DNA from: Polydactylus sextarius
Taxonomy: Eukaryota; Chordata; Actinopteri; Polynemidae
NCBI GenBank assembly: GCA_016801845.1
Contig: CM028926.1
Span: 11,030,001-11,094,000, forward strand
DNA length: 64,000 nucleotides
Direction: 5' to 3'
Shown here: one piece after another, positions 17,145-29,823 of the stretch
How positions within the stretch are numbered: the first letter of the stretch is position 1
Layout: every line of letters starts with the position of its first letter
Position numbers and translations under genes: made by a program
Notes under the pieces: generated by a model
Told to the model about the DNA's origin: nothing
Database searches by the model: none
Seen by the model: only the letters and a program-made list of their open reading frames with translations

Positions 17145-17390
17145 TTAATCTGTTCATCTGGTAAACAGTTAATCTAGTAATCAGTTTATCTGGTAAACAA
17201 TTAATCTGGTAAACAATTAATCTGGTAAACAGTTAATCTGGTAAACAGTTAATCTGGTAAACAGTTAATCTAGTAAACAATTAATCTAGTAAACAATTAA
17301 TCTGGTAAACAGTTAATCTAGTAAACAGTTAATCTGGTAAACAGTTAATCTAGTAAACAGTTAATCTGGTAAACAATCTGGTAAACAAGA
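17145..17390 (+). repeat. 16-bp minisatellite, unit TCTGGTAAACAGTTAA
   Basis: About fifteen head-to-tail units with two common variants, TCTGG versus TCTAG and AACAGTT versus AACAATT. The variants alternate irregularly, which is typical of unequal exchange. No coding potential. Confidence 0.92.
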
Positions 17391-18147
17391 CATTCAGGTT
17401 TTATATAAACTTTCTACAGATTATTAAACAGATTAAAACTCAGGTTTTATTTCTCTTTAACGTTTTAAGACGGTTGACGTTGGTTCTAAACTGCTACATG
17501 TTGAGTTTTAACAGGTTGTTTCATATTTAATTCGTCCTGAAGTCGTCGTGAAGCTGCGGCTAAAGTCACGAGTTCAGTCGTTGTTTAAAGTTCTGTTTGT
17601 GATGAATCAATGAAATAAATGATCAGGTTGAAGTGAAACTAAACGTTGAGTTTGTTTCTGTTTTTAAAAATTTTAAAGTTTTCAGATCAATGAAACAGTT
17701 TCTGATTCTAATAAAATAAATAAATTCACGACGTCCACGTTAATAAACACAATTGTTTCTGTCTTTGTATCTGTTTTATAAAAGTTTATCTGTAAACAGA
17801 AGCGTCGTCGTCGTTGGACGTGATATTCCACCTCTAGGTGGCGCCGTGTGTCGTTGCTGTTCAACAGACTCGTCTCCAACGTCACCGTCCTCTCGTCCCG
17901 TCTAAAGATAAAAGACGTGAAATGTGTCGAAACGATGTTTCTAAAATAAAACCACGTTACAGGACGTCACGGAGCGTGATGATGGCGTGTGAATGTGGAC
18001 ACGCCTGAATTAAACACACACACACACACACACCAGTCAACACACACATAATAAGCTGCTTCTAAACACACGTCTGCTGCTTCAGACTGAAGCCTTGTCT
18101 CAGGATCCTCAGACTGAAGTGACTGATGGTCAATGATGCTGCTGCCT

Positions 18148-18213
18148 GAGGAGGAGGAGGAGGAGGAGGAGGGTCGACCTCCTCCTCCTCCTCCTCCTCC
18201 TCCTCCTCCTCCT
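18148..18213. repeat. (GAG)n/(CTC)n perfect inverted repeat
   Basis: A GAGGAG run (18148-18172) is followed by GTCGAC (18173-18178) and then a CTCCTC run to about 18213. The two arms are exact complements around the self-complementary centre, so at least 24 bp of arm can fold into a hairpin or cruciform. Confidence 0.9.
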
Positions 18214-18313
18214 CAGAGGTCGTGAGATAAACTCTACGGGTCATAAAACCATTAAGAAGGTTCAGAGGAAGAAAGAAAACATGTTTTTCTTCTTGAACTT
18301 TCAACTGTTTGAT

Positions 18314-18697
18314 CTTTTTACTTATTAAATTTATTATTATTATTAGTTAAAAACAGGTCGAGCTGATGACGAAGCTGCGACTAATTATTAAACATTAATC
18401 ATTAAAACATTAAATCAGACAGGAAGTGACGTCTAAAATCACAGACTGAACGTCAAAATAAAAGCACAAACATATCAATAATGAGACGTTTGGAGTAAAA
18501 AACTAAAATGTGCAACGATTTAGTTTTTAAATCTCCGAGTTAAAACCATGTTGTTTAAAGTCAGTTTGACCTTTGACCTGAACCCTCCTCAGTTTCCTTC
18601 TGTTGGTAAAGTTTCACACGTCAAACTGGAAAAACTGCAACTTTAAAAAGATGAAGGACAGGAAGTTGATTCATATACAGTAACTTTACAACCTGAA
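18314..18697 (+). repeat. Satellite spacer, copy 1 (~384 bp)
   Basis: Begins TTTTACTTATTAAATTTATT and ends CAGTAACTTTACAACCTGAA just before the first ACTGTT array. It is nearly identical to 19951-20333 and recognisably related to 22934-23281. It contains no gene. It is the least altered copy and serves as the reference. Confidence 0.93.
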
Positions 18698-19953
18698 ACT
18701 GTTACTACTGTTACTGTTACTACTGTTACTGTTACTGTTACTGTTACTACTGTTACTACTGTTACTGTTACTACTGTTACTGTTACTACTGTTACTGTTA
18801 CTGTTACTGTTACTGTTACTGTTACTGTTACTGTTACTGTTACTACTGTTACTGTTACTACTGTTACTGTTACTGTTACTGTTACTGTTACTGTTACTAC
18901 TGTTACTGTTACTACTGTTACTACTGTTACTGTTACTGTTACTACTGTTACTGTTACTACTGTTACTGTTACTGTTACTACTGTTACTGTTACTACTGTT
19001 ACTGTTTACTGTTACTACTACTGTTACTGTTACTACTGTTACTGTTACTACTGTTACTGTTACTGTTACTACTACTACTGTTACTACTGTTACTGTTACT
19101 ACTGTTACTGTTACTGTTACTGTTACTACTGTTACTGTTACTACTGTTACTGTTACTGTTACTACTGTTACTACTGTTACTGTTACTGTTACTATTGTTA
19201 CTGTTACTACTGTTACTACTGTTACTGTTACTGTTACTACTGTTACTGTTACTACTGTTACTGTTACTACTGTTACTACTGTTACTGTTACTACTGTTAC
19301 TGTTACTGTTACTACTGTTACTGTTACTACTGTTACTGTTACTGTTACTGTTACTACTGTTACTGTTGTTACTGTGTTACTGTTACTGTTTACTGTTACT
19401 GTTACTGTTACTACTGTTACTGTTACTACTGTTTACTACTACTACTTACTGTTACTGTTACTGTTACTACTGTTACTACTGTTACTGTTACTACTGTTAC
19501 TGTTACTGTACTACTGTTACTACTGTTACTGTTACTGTTTACTGTTACTGTTACTGTTACTACTGTTACTTACTACTGTTACTGTTTACTGTTACTACTA
19601 CTACTATTACTACTGTTACTGTTACTGTTACTACTGTTACTGTTACTACTGTTACTACTGTTACTGTTACTACTGTTACTGTTACTGTTACTGTTGTTAC
19701 TGTTACTGTTACTACTGTTACTGTTACTACTGTTACTACTGTTACTGTTACTGTTACTACTACTGTTACTGTTACTACTACTACTACTACTGTTACTGTT
19801 ACTACTGTTACTGTTACTGTTACTACTGTTACTACTGTTACTACTGTTACTGTTACTACTGTTACTGTTACTACTGTTACTACTGTTACTGTTACTGTTA
19901 CTGTTACTACTGTTACTACTGTTACTACTGTTACTGTTACTGTTACTACTGTT
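18698..19953 (+). repeat. ACTGTT/ACT satellite array A (~1.26 kb)
   Basis: Built almost only from the hexamer ACTGTT and the trimer ACT in irregular order, with rare single-base slips (TGTTTACTG, TGTTGTTAC). Because neither unit contains a stop in any plus-strand frame, long Leu-rich, Tyr/Cys-rich and Thr/Val-rich open frames appear. They have no gene features. Confidence 0.97.
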
Positions 19954-20333
19954 TTACTTATTAAATTTATTATTATTATTAGTTAAAAACAGAATTATTA
20001 CTGATATTAACTGCGACTAATTATTAAACATTAATCATTAAAACATTAAATCAGACAGGAAGTGACGTGTAAAATCACAGACTGAACGTCAAAATAAAAG
20101 CACAAACATATCAATAACGAGACGTTTGGAGTAAAAAACTAAAATGTGCAACGATTTAGTTTTTAAATCTCCGAGTTAAAACCATGTTGTTTAAAGTCAG
20201 TTTGACCTTTGACCTGAACCCTCCTCAGTTTCCTTCTGTTGGTAAAGTTTCACACGTCAAACTGGAAAAACTGCAACTTTAAAAAGATGAAGGACAGGAA
20301 GTTGATTCATATACAGTAACTTTACAACCTGAA
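19951..20333 (+). repeat. Satellite spacer, copy 2 (~383 bp)
   Basis: Matches copy 1 over almost its whole length. The main difference is near 20000, where copy 1 has GGTCGAGCTGATGACGAAG and this copy has AATTATTACTGATATTAA. Confidence 0.93.
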
Positions 20334-22938
20334 ACTGTTACTACTGTTACTGTTACTACTGTTACTGTTACTGTTACTGTTACTACTGTTACTGTTTACT
20401 GTTACTACTGTTACTACTGTTACTGTTACTGTTACTGTTACTACTGTTACTGTTGCTACTGTTTACTGTTACTACTGTTACTGTTACTACTGTTACTACT
20501 GTTACTGTTACTACTGTTACTGTTACTACTGTTACTGTTACTACTGTTACTGTTACTGTTACTACTGTTACTGTTACTACTGTTACTGTTGTTACTGTTA
20601 CTACTGTTACTGTTACTACTGTTACTGTTACTGTTACTACTGTTACTGTTACTACTGTTACTACTGTTACTGTTACTGTTACTACTGTTACTGTTACTAC
20701 TGTTACTACTGTTACTGTTACTACTGTTACTACTGTTACTGTTACTACTACTACTTACTACTGTTACTACTGTTACTGTTACTGTTACTACTGTTACTGT
20801 TACTGTTACTACTGTTACTACTGTTACTGTTACTACTGTTACTACTGTTACTGTTACTACTGTTACTGTTACTGTTACTACTGTTACTGTTACTGTTACT
20901 ACTGTTACTGTTACTACTGTTACTGTTTACTACTGTTACTGTTACTACTGTTACTGTTACTACTGTTACTGTTACTACTGTTACTGTTACTGTTACTACT
21001 GTTACTATTTACTGTTACTGTTGTTACTGTTACTACTGTTACTACTGTTACTGTTACTACTGTTACTGTTACTACTACTTTACTGTTACTATTACTATGT
21101 TACTGTTACTACTGTTACTACTGTTACTGTTGTTACTACTGTTACTGTTACTGTTACTACTGTTACTACTACTACTGTTACTGTTGTTACTGTTACTGTT
21201 GTTACTGTTACTACTATTACTGTTACTGTTACTACTGTTACTGTTACTGTTACTACTGTTACTACTGTTACTGTTACTGTTACTACTGTTACTGTTACTA
21301 CTGTTACTGTTACTACTGTTACTGTTACTACTGTTTACTGTTACTACTGTTACTATTGTTACTGTTACTGTTTACTGTTACTGTTACTGTTACTGTTACT
21401 GTTACTGTTACTACTGTTACTACTGTTACTACTGTTACTGTTACTGTTACTGTTACTACTGTTACTGTTACTGTTACTACTGTTACTGTTACTACTGTTA
21501 CTGTTACTGTTACTACTGTTACTGTTACTGTTACTGTTACTGTTACTACTGTTACTGTTACTACTGTTACTGTTACTGTTACTACTGTTACTACTGTTAC
21601 TGTTACTACTGTTACTACTGTTACTGTTACTGTTACTACTGTTACTGTTACTGTTACTACTGTTACTGTTACTGTTACTACTGTTACTACTACTACTGTT
21701 ACTGTTACTACTGTTACTACTGTTTACTACTACTGTTGTTACTGTTACTGTTATTACTGTTACTACTGTTACTGTTACTGTTACTGTTACTGTTACTGTT
21801 ACTACTGTTACTGTTACTACTGTTACTGTTACTACTGTTACTACTGTTACTGTTACTACTGTTACTGTTACTACTATTACTGTTACTGTTACTACTGTTA
21901 CTGTTACTACTGTTACTACTGTTACTGTTACTACTGTTACTGTTACTGTTACTACTGTTACTGTTACTACTGTTACTGTTACTACTGTTACTGTTACTGT
22001 TACTACTGTTACTGTTACTACTGTTACTGTTACTACTGTTACTGTTACTACTGTTACTGTTACTACTGTTACTGTTACTACTACTACTGTTACTGTTACT
22101 GTTACTACTACTACTGTTACTACTGTTACTGTTACTACTGTTACTACTGTTACTGTTACTACTGTTACTACTATTACTGTTACTGTTACTGTTACTACTG
22201 TTACTACTACTGTTACTGTTGTTACTGTTACTGTTTACTGTTACTACTGTTACTGTTACTGTTACTACTGTTACTGTTACTACTGTTACTGTTACTGTTA
22301 CTACTGTTACTGTTACTACTGTTACTACTGTTACTGTTACTGTTACTGTTACTACTGTTACTGTTACTGTTACTACTGTTACTGTTACTGTTACTGTTAC
22401 TGTTACTACTATTACTGTTTACTGTTACTGTTACTGTTACTGTTGTTACTGTTACTGTTACTGTTGTTACTGTTACTACTACTGTTACTGTTACTGTTAC
22501 TACTGTTACTGTTACTACTGTTACTGTTACTACTGTTACTGTTACTGTTACTGTTACTGTTTACTGTTACTACTGTTACTGTTACTACTGTTACTGTTAC
22601 TGTTACTGTTTACTGTTACTGTTACTGTTACTACTGTTACTGTTACTACTGTTACTGTTACTACTACTATTACTGTTACTACTGTTACTGTTACTACTGT
22701 TACTGTTACTGTTACTGTTACTACTGTTACTATTTACTATTACTGTTATTACTGTTACTGTTACTACTATTACTACTACTACTGTTACTTACTACTGTTA
22801 CTGTTACTACTGTTACTACTGTTACTGTTACTACTGTTACTACTGTTACTACTACTACTATTGTTACTGTTACTGTTACTGTTACTGTTACTGTTACTGT
22901 TACTGTTACTACTGTTTACTATTACTGTTACTACTGTT
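20334..22938 (+). repeat. ACTGTT/ACT satellite array B (~2.6 kb)
   Basis: Same units as array A and the longest block. The open frames of 849, 786 and 626 codons it contains are repeat artefacts with no start context, domain or codon signature. Confidence 0.97.
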
Positions 22939-23281
22939 TTACTTATTAAATTTATTATTATTACTGTTAAAAACTAGTAAAACTGTTTACTACTACTATT
23001 AAACATTAATCATTAAAACATTAAATCAGACAGGAAGTTACTCACAGACTTACTCAAATAAAAGCACAAACATATCAATATTGAGGCGTTACTAGTAAAA
23101 ACTAAAATATTACTACGATTTAGTTTTTACTACTCAGTTACTGTTGTTGTTTAAACTCAGTTTGACCTTTGACCTGAACCCTCCTCAGTTTCCTACTGTT
23201 TAGTTTCACCGTCAAACTGGAAAAACTGCAACTAAAAGTTGAAGGACAGGAAGTTGATTCATATACAGTAACTTTACAACC
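22934..23281 (+). repeat. Satellite spacer, copy 3 (~348 bp, altered)
   Basis: Same order of blocks as copies 1 and 2 but with many local replacements by TAC, TACT, TTACTA or TACTGTT strings and small deletions. For example GGAGTAAAAAACTAAAATGTGCAACG becomes a string with CTAGT and ATTACTACG at the same places. Treated as a degraded or mis-called copy. Confidence 0.85.
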
Positions 23282-25294
23282 TACTGTTACTACTGTTACT
23301 GTTACTACTGTTACTACTGTTGTTACTGTTACTGTTACTGTTGTTACTGTTACTGTTACTACTGTTACTGTTACTACTTACTACTGTTACTGTTACTGTT
23401 ACTACTGTTACTGTTACTACTGTTTACTGTTACTACTGTTACTGTTACTACTGTTACTGTTACTGTTACTACTACTGTTACTACTGTTACTACTGTTACT
23501 ACTGTTACTACTGTTACTGTTACTGTTACTGTTACTACTGTTACTGTTACTGTTACTGTTACTACTGTTACTACTGTTACTACTGTTACTGTTACTGTTA
23601 CTACTGTTACTGTTACTACTGTTACTGTACTACTGTTACTGTTACTGTTACTACTGTTACTGTTACTACTGTTACTACTGTTACTACTGTTACTACTGTT
23701 ACTGTTACTGTTACTACTGTTACTACTGTTACTACTGTTACTGTTACTGTTTACTGTTACTGTTACTGTTACTGTTACTACTGTTACTACTGTTACTGTT
23801 ACTGTTACTACTGTTACTGTTACTGTTACTACTGTTACTGTTACTACTGTTACTACTGTTACTGTTACTACTGTTACTACTGTTACTGTTACTACTGTTA
23901 CTACTGTTACTGTTACTACTGTTACTACTGTTACTACTACTACTGTTACTGTTACTACTGTTACTACTGTTACTACTGTTACTACTGTTACTGTTTACTG
24001 TTACTACTGTTACTACTGTTACTGTTACTGTTACTGTTACTACTGTTACTACTGTTACTGTTACTACTGTTACTGTTACTACTGTTACTACTGTTACTAC
24101 TGTTACTGTTACTGTTACTGTTACTACTGTTACTGTTACTACTGTTACTGTTACTGTTACTACTGTTACTACTGTTACTGTTACTACTGTTACTACTGTT
24201 ACTGTTACTGTTACTGTTACTACTGTTACTACTGTTACTGTTACTGTTACTACTGTTACTACTGTTACTACTGTTACTGTTACTGTTACTACTGTTACTG
24301 TTACTGTTACTACTGTTACTGTTACTACTGTTACTGTTACTGTTACTGTTACTACTGTTACTACTGTTACCGTTTACTACTGTTACTACTGTTACTGTTA
24401 CTTACTGTACTGTTACTACTGTTACTGTTACTACTGTTACTACTGTTACTACTGTTACTGTTACTACTGTTTACTGTTACTGTTACTACTGTTACTGTTA
24501 CTGTTACTACTACTTACTACTGTTACTGTACTACTACTGTTACTACTGTTACTGTTTACTGTTACTACTGTTACTGTTACTGTTACTACTGTTACTACTG
24601 TTACTGTTACTACTGTTACTACTGTTACTACTGTTACTGTTACTATTGTTACTGTTACTACTGTTACTACTGTTACTGTTACTGTTACTACTGTTACTGT
24701 TACTACTGTTACTACTGTTACTGTTACTACTGTTACTGTTACTACTGTTACTGTTACTGTTACTACTGTTACTGTTACTACTGTTTACTGTTACTACTGT
24801 ACTGTTACCGTTACTGTTACTGTTACTACTGTTACTACTGTTACTGTTACTACTGTTACTACTGTTACTGTTACTGTTACTACTGTTACTGTTACTACTG
24901 TTACTATTTATTACTGTTACTGTTTACTGTTACTACTGTTACTGTTTACTGTTACTACTGTTACTACTTACTACTGTTACTGTTACTGTTACTACTGTTA
25001 CTGTTTACTGTTACTACTGTTACTACTGTTACTGTTACTGTTACTACTGTTACTACTCGTTACTACTGTTACTGTTACTTACTGTTACTACTGTTTACTG
25101 TTGTTACTGTTGTTACTGTTACTACTGTTACTGTTACTACTGTTACTACTGTTACTACTGTTACTACTGTTACTGTTACTGTTACTACTGTTACTGTTAC
25201 TACTGTTACTACTGTTACTACTGTTACTACTGTTACTACTGTTACTGTTACTGTTACTACTGATACTGTTACTACTGTTACTACTGTCACTGTT
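23282..25294 (+). repeat. ACTGTT/ACT satellite array C (~2.0 kb)
   Basis: Third block of the same satellite, richer in ACT trimers (TACTACTGT) than arrays A and B. It ends abruptly at GTCACTGTTATGCTAG and is followed by unique sequence. Confidence 0.97.
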
Positions 25295-28200
25295 ATGCTA
25301 GAAATAAAGACAAGAAGAAGAGCTGCTGCTGGGGGCGGAGCCTCAGGGAACACTGTGTCTTCAACTCACTGATTGCTCAATAACACACCACAGTGTGTGT
25401 GTGTGTTGGACAAACAAACTGGTGAGTGAATGTAAGCATTTACACATGAACACACACACCTCCACATTCATCTGTCTGCTCTGTAGGTGTGTGTCTCAGT
25501 GTGTGTGTGTGTGTTTTAGGGAACGTGGTGAGAACATGGTGTCCTCTGTGGCGAAGGGGGCGGAGTCTTTGAAAACAGAAACGTACAATCACACAGGAGG
25601 AGACGGAGGGAAACGAGGAGGAGGGGGTGAGGAAGTTGATACAAAGACACACACACACACTTTTACTTCCCGCCAACAATACACACACACACACACACAC
25701 TCTGAGCGTCTCATTTCCCTACTGACATGTGAGTTAAAGTTTGAATAACAAATCACAGAGTTAGAACATAACGTTCCCTCAGTCTGACACACACACTGTT
25801 GCTGTGTGTGTGTGTGTGTGTTTTAACCCTTAAACAAACAGTCTCCCAGTGAGTCCATCAACCATCTGATCAGTGATCAAAGTCATTGACCCATTTGTTT
25901 TAGGTCAAAGATCATGAACTTCACCCCTCGGCTCTGACAGACTGATGACATCATCAACGCGCGACAACGTCGTTCGTATCACAAAGAGTTTTGTCTTTTT
26001 TTTTTTTTATCGTCAAATCAGGTTTTAACGTTGAAGCGAATCGACCAGGACGTAGCGACGCCCCCTAGTGGTGACGTTACATATGACGACCACCTGACCC
26101 TGCTTTATTATGGCGTTTGGTTCAACAGTCGATTGGTTTTATCAGAGCTGATTAGTTTCATGTGAGAACTTTGCTCCGTTGGTTTGACTGGTTTCAGCCT
26201 CCACCTGCTGCGGCTGGTGTCAGTGTGTCAGTGAACGTTGGGCTGTAGAGCAGGTCACAGGAGGTCGGCTCAGGTTACGTGACGACAGGATGTTCCTCGT
26301 CTGAACAGGAAGACGAGAGAGTCGACTGCTGCGGCTATTTACAGACTCAGTGTTTTACATGTTAGCACCAAAGAATCGACCATTGAAATGAATAAGTGAA
26401 GCCAGACGTCCTGATCACGATACAACGAACCAACGAGACAAAACGAAGTCAAACAGCTGCATCAGCTGATCTCTTCACTCCAGATGTTTGTGTCGAGTCT
26501 TTAAATCGACTGTTTCCTTCTCAACTTTAACTATTACGACGAATCACCAACAAAACTGGTCTCAGATCAGCTCATCTCCACTCAACTTTAACCACATGTC
26601 CAGACTTTTAACCACGAGGTGAAAATGACCTAAACATTAATATAAATATATAACATATTAATGTGACGTATTAATGTGAATTTATCTGATTTAAGCAATT
26701 TAGAGAAAAGAGATGAACCAATTCTCTGATTAAATAAAGTGTCAGGACTTTTTCACTGGTTTATTTAGAATTATAATAATATTTGTAGCTTAATAACATA
26801 TTTATTACATAAAATACATATAAATACTGACGAATAATTAAGTGTTTAACCAATAAAATGAAGCTTTAATCTGATAAAAACACATGAATCAATAATCTGA
26901 TGTGACTTCACATCATTTCTAATAATAAAACACATTAACCCGTTAATGACCCAGTAAAACCAGTTATAATAAATAAAACGTTTCCTCCTTATTGAGGAAA
27001 TTTCACAATAAAAGCTTCAGCTGCTGCGGAGACAGATTCATCATATAAAAGATGTAAACGCAGAAGACGTTTAGAGTCTTTGTATCTCGGTGAATCTTTG
27101 CGTCTCTGCAGCAGCTCGTGTCTGTTGTTTGGATCAAAGTTGATGAACAAACAACGCGACGCTCGGTCGAGGACGTCGCGTGAGAAGCGACCGCAGCTCG
27201 TGGGTGAAGATGAAACGTCGGGATCTTTTCTCACCGTTTGACCGAAGCCGTTTCCTCCTTCTGCTCCATGTCCCGACGCTCAGCTCGTCGTTATTGTTGT
27301 TTATTGTCGCATAACGAGACGAAGAACCGAACTGCGGCTGCGTCAAGTCGACACGCTGAGTCGACACGCTGCTTCCGCCCGGACCTTCACAATAAAAGGC
27401 CGGCTTCCTGTTTGGATTAAAGATTTTTATCCTTAAAAGGAGAAAGAATGAGAATTAAAGCAACAATACAACAGAAATATGACTTTATTATTAATTAATT
27501 AAAGTCTGTTAATATAAATAGTCAACAAGTTTATTAAATTATTTATTATTTTTGAATTAATTTGCTTCATTTTTGTTAGTTTTTATTTGTAGTTTATACA
27601 TTTTTATTCTATTTTTTAAGCATTTATATGTAACATTTTCCTAAGTAAACTTCATTAAATTGGTAATTAGAGTTAATTAAAGATAATAGGTAATTAATTG
27701 TGATTAAATGTCAGTAATGATAACTGGTCATTTTAATAGTTACTAGAATAGTAGAAAATGTTACTTTCCAGCTGTTTAGTTATAATTTAATTTAATTTAG
27801 GTTTTTCAATTTTTAATTAAATATCAAATAAATATAATTAAATATCAGTTGAGTAAATGAACCTTGTTACTTCACCGTTTTTATCTAAACTATTTACTTT
27901 AATGTCACTTTTTACTGTGAACGTGTCGATAAACAGCTGATAACTGATCAATAATTTATCAGTAACAACGATCTTTTCTTCTAACGAGCTTTTATTTTTC
28001 TAACTTGCGGCTTCCTGTTTTTGTCTCAGTTGTGACGCAGCAGTGACGTAGGGTCACGCCCAGCGTCACGTCGACAACCTTCGTGTTTTCTCGACTGATC
28101 GGAGCCACTTCCGGTCAGCTGATGCGGAGCTGACGGGGTTTGTCCGCGGCGCCGCCTGGTGGTGAACCTGAGGTACAACAACACGTCGCGTTACAGTTTT

Positions 28201-29570
28201 ATTTGATCTGAAATAAAATATAAAAAATCTAGAAATATATAAAATTAATATCAAAATCAATGTAATGATTAAAATGTATTTTCTTAAATTATAAAAACAT
28301 TTTAACCCTTAATGTTTTATGTTTAAAATATAAATAAATATAAAGGGTGAAAACATTAAAATACCACAAATAAACCTTTTAATATTTATTTAATTCATAA
28401 TTTAATTTTATCTACTTGAGTCTAAATCCAGAGATTAAAGTTTAATTGCTAATATTTCTTTGACAATTTTAATTTAAAGTAATTTAATTTACTGAAATAG
28501 ATGTTTTTTTCTGTAAGTTTAAGTTTAATATTAAATATTAACTGCAATTATTTTAAATGAAATTATTATTAAAATAAATTACATTGACTTATTAAAATAA
28601 AACATGATAATAATATAAAATCTGTCAGCTGTGAATATTTAATCAACAATAAAAATCAAACCAGTGAAACATTGAACTTTGTTTTTCTTTATTTGACCTT
28701 TGAACCAAAAAAAAAAGAAAAAAGCGACGTCTGCAGGTTTGTTTGTTTGTTTGTTTGTTTACTTGTTTGTTTGTTCATTGTGAACCTGTTTCATGTTCAG
28801 AGTTTAAATATTTAAATGTTTTAATAATAATCGGTCGTTTCCTGTGTCGACGTGCAGCGACTCAACGTGTGAACGTGTCCGGTGGCGGCGCTTTGTTGTG
28901 TCGTGATGATGTCGTGATGATGTCATCGTGTGACGACGTCAGCGTCTGTGACTGGATTTATTCTTTATTTTATGTGCAAATTCTTGCAAGAGGCAATTGA
29001 GGTGCAACAGGAATGAAGGAGTCAGAGACGTGATGCTACACCGCACGTGTGTGTGTGAGTGTGTGTGTGTGTGTGTGTGTGAGTGTGAGTGTGAGTGTGT
29101 GTGTGTGTGAGTGTGTGTGTGTGTTTGTTCGTGAGCAGGTTATTTATCGTTCAGATGCTGTTTTTTTTTTTTGTTGCTTTTTTTTCTTTGTTTTTTTCTT
29201 GTTTCTTCGTCTTCGGGACAAAAACTTTTATCACACAAATGAAAAACACATCGACATGTTCAAGTTCCCTAAAACATCAGACATTCAACTGTTACTGTGG
29301 TTTCTATTTACAATAGAAGCATCTTCCTCATATATTAATAATCATCATCATCATCACGTCGTCCGTCTTTAACTCGCTTGTTTGTCGTATTTATAGAGTA
29401 TTTCCAGTATTTACAGTATAAATTACTACACAGTCTGTGGTAAAATAAATAACTTAAATAAAATGGCCGTGGCTTTTAAAGAGTCTGTTGCAGGATGAGG
29501 ATCGATCACTTTTCTTCTTCTTCTTCTTCTTCGGGTTGATGAGTGACTCAGTCTTAATGAATTTGAGGGA
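25295..29570. other. AT-rich intergenic region, no recognised gene
   Basis: Contains short CA/GT tracts (25500-25820), a GC-richer island with CACTTCCGGTCAGCTGATGC near 28105-28130 that could be a promoter, (TTTG)n at 28737-28770 and T-runs near 29160. Small open frames have no conserved motif. DMPK, which flanks DMWD in mammals, was looked for here and no kinase motif (HRD, DFG) was found. Confidence 0.5.
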
Positions 29571-29576
29571 ACAGAC

Positions 29577-29582
29577 TTTATT
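29577..29582 (-). terminator. Candidate polyadenylation signal for dmwd
   Basis: TTTATT on the plus strand (AATAAA in sense) about 240 bases after the dmwd stop codon. It is the closest exact signal on that strand. Others occur farther downstream. Confidence 0.45.
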
Positions 29583-29823
29583 CTCACTGCGACGCCACGT
29601 TTCTTTTAAACCTTCACTCTCACGCGTCAAACCAGGAAAAGAAAAAAAACAAACTCAAATCCGACGAGTTTCATCCACAAACTTTTCGTCTTTCGAGGTG
29701 AAATCGTTTCCTCAGACGCGGCGTCGCCAGTGAGAATTAAAGGAGCAGGTTGGTTAATACTGAGCTGAGGTCGTCTCCGGTCGTTGGAGTCGAGGAGGAG
29801 GTGGAGCAGAGCGACTCCTCCGG

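Larger units (their letters stand above)
14939..18313. other. Upstream/intronic region of hif3a, no other gene seen
   Basis: Apart from the listed tandem repeats this stretch is AT-rich, with stops in all frames. The missing first hif3a exon may lie here or beyond the satellite. No ATG followed by a phase-2 donor could be chosen with confidence. Confidence 0.5.

Noticed and set aside
18698..25294. Very long plus-strand open frames (up to 849 codons) rich in Leu, Tyr/Cys or Thr/Val
   Set aside because: They are the three frames of the ACTGTT/ACT satellite, which cannot generate a stop. No start context, domain, intron structure or codon bias.
25295..29570. A dmpk gene beside dmwd as in mammals
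   Set aside because: No kinase motifs or conserved coiled-coil peptides in any frame of this interval.
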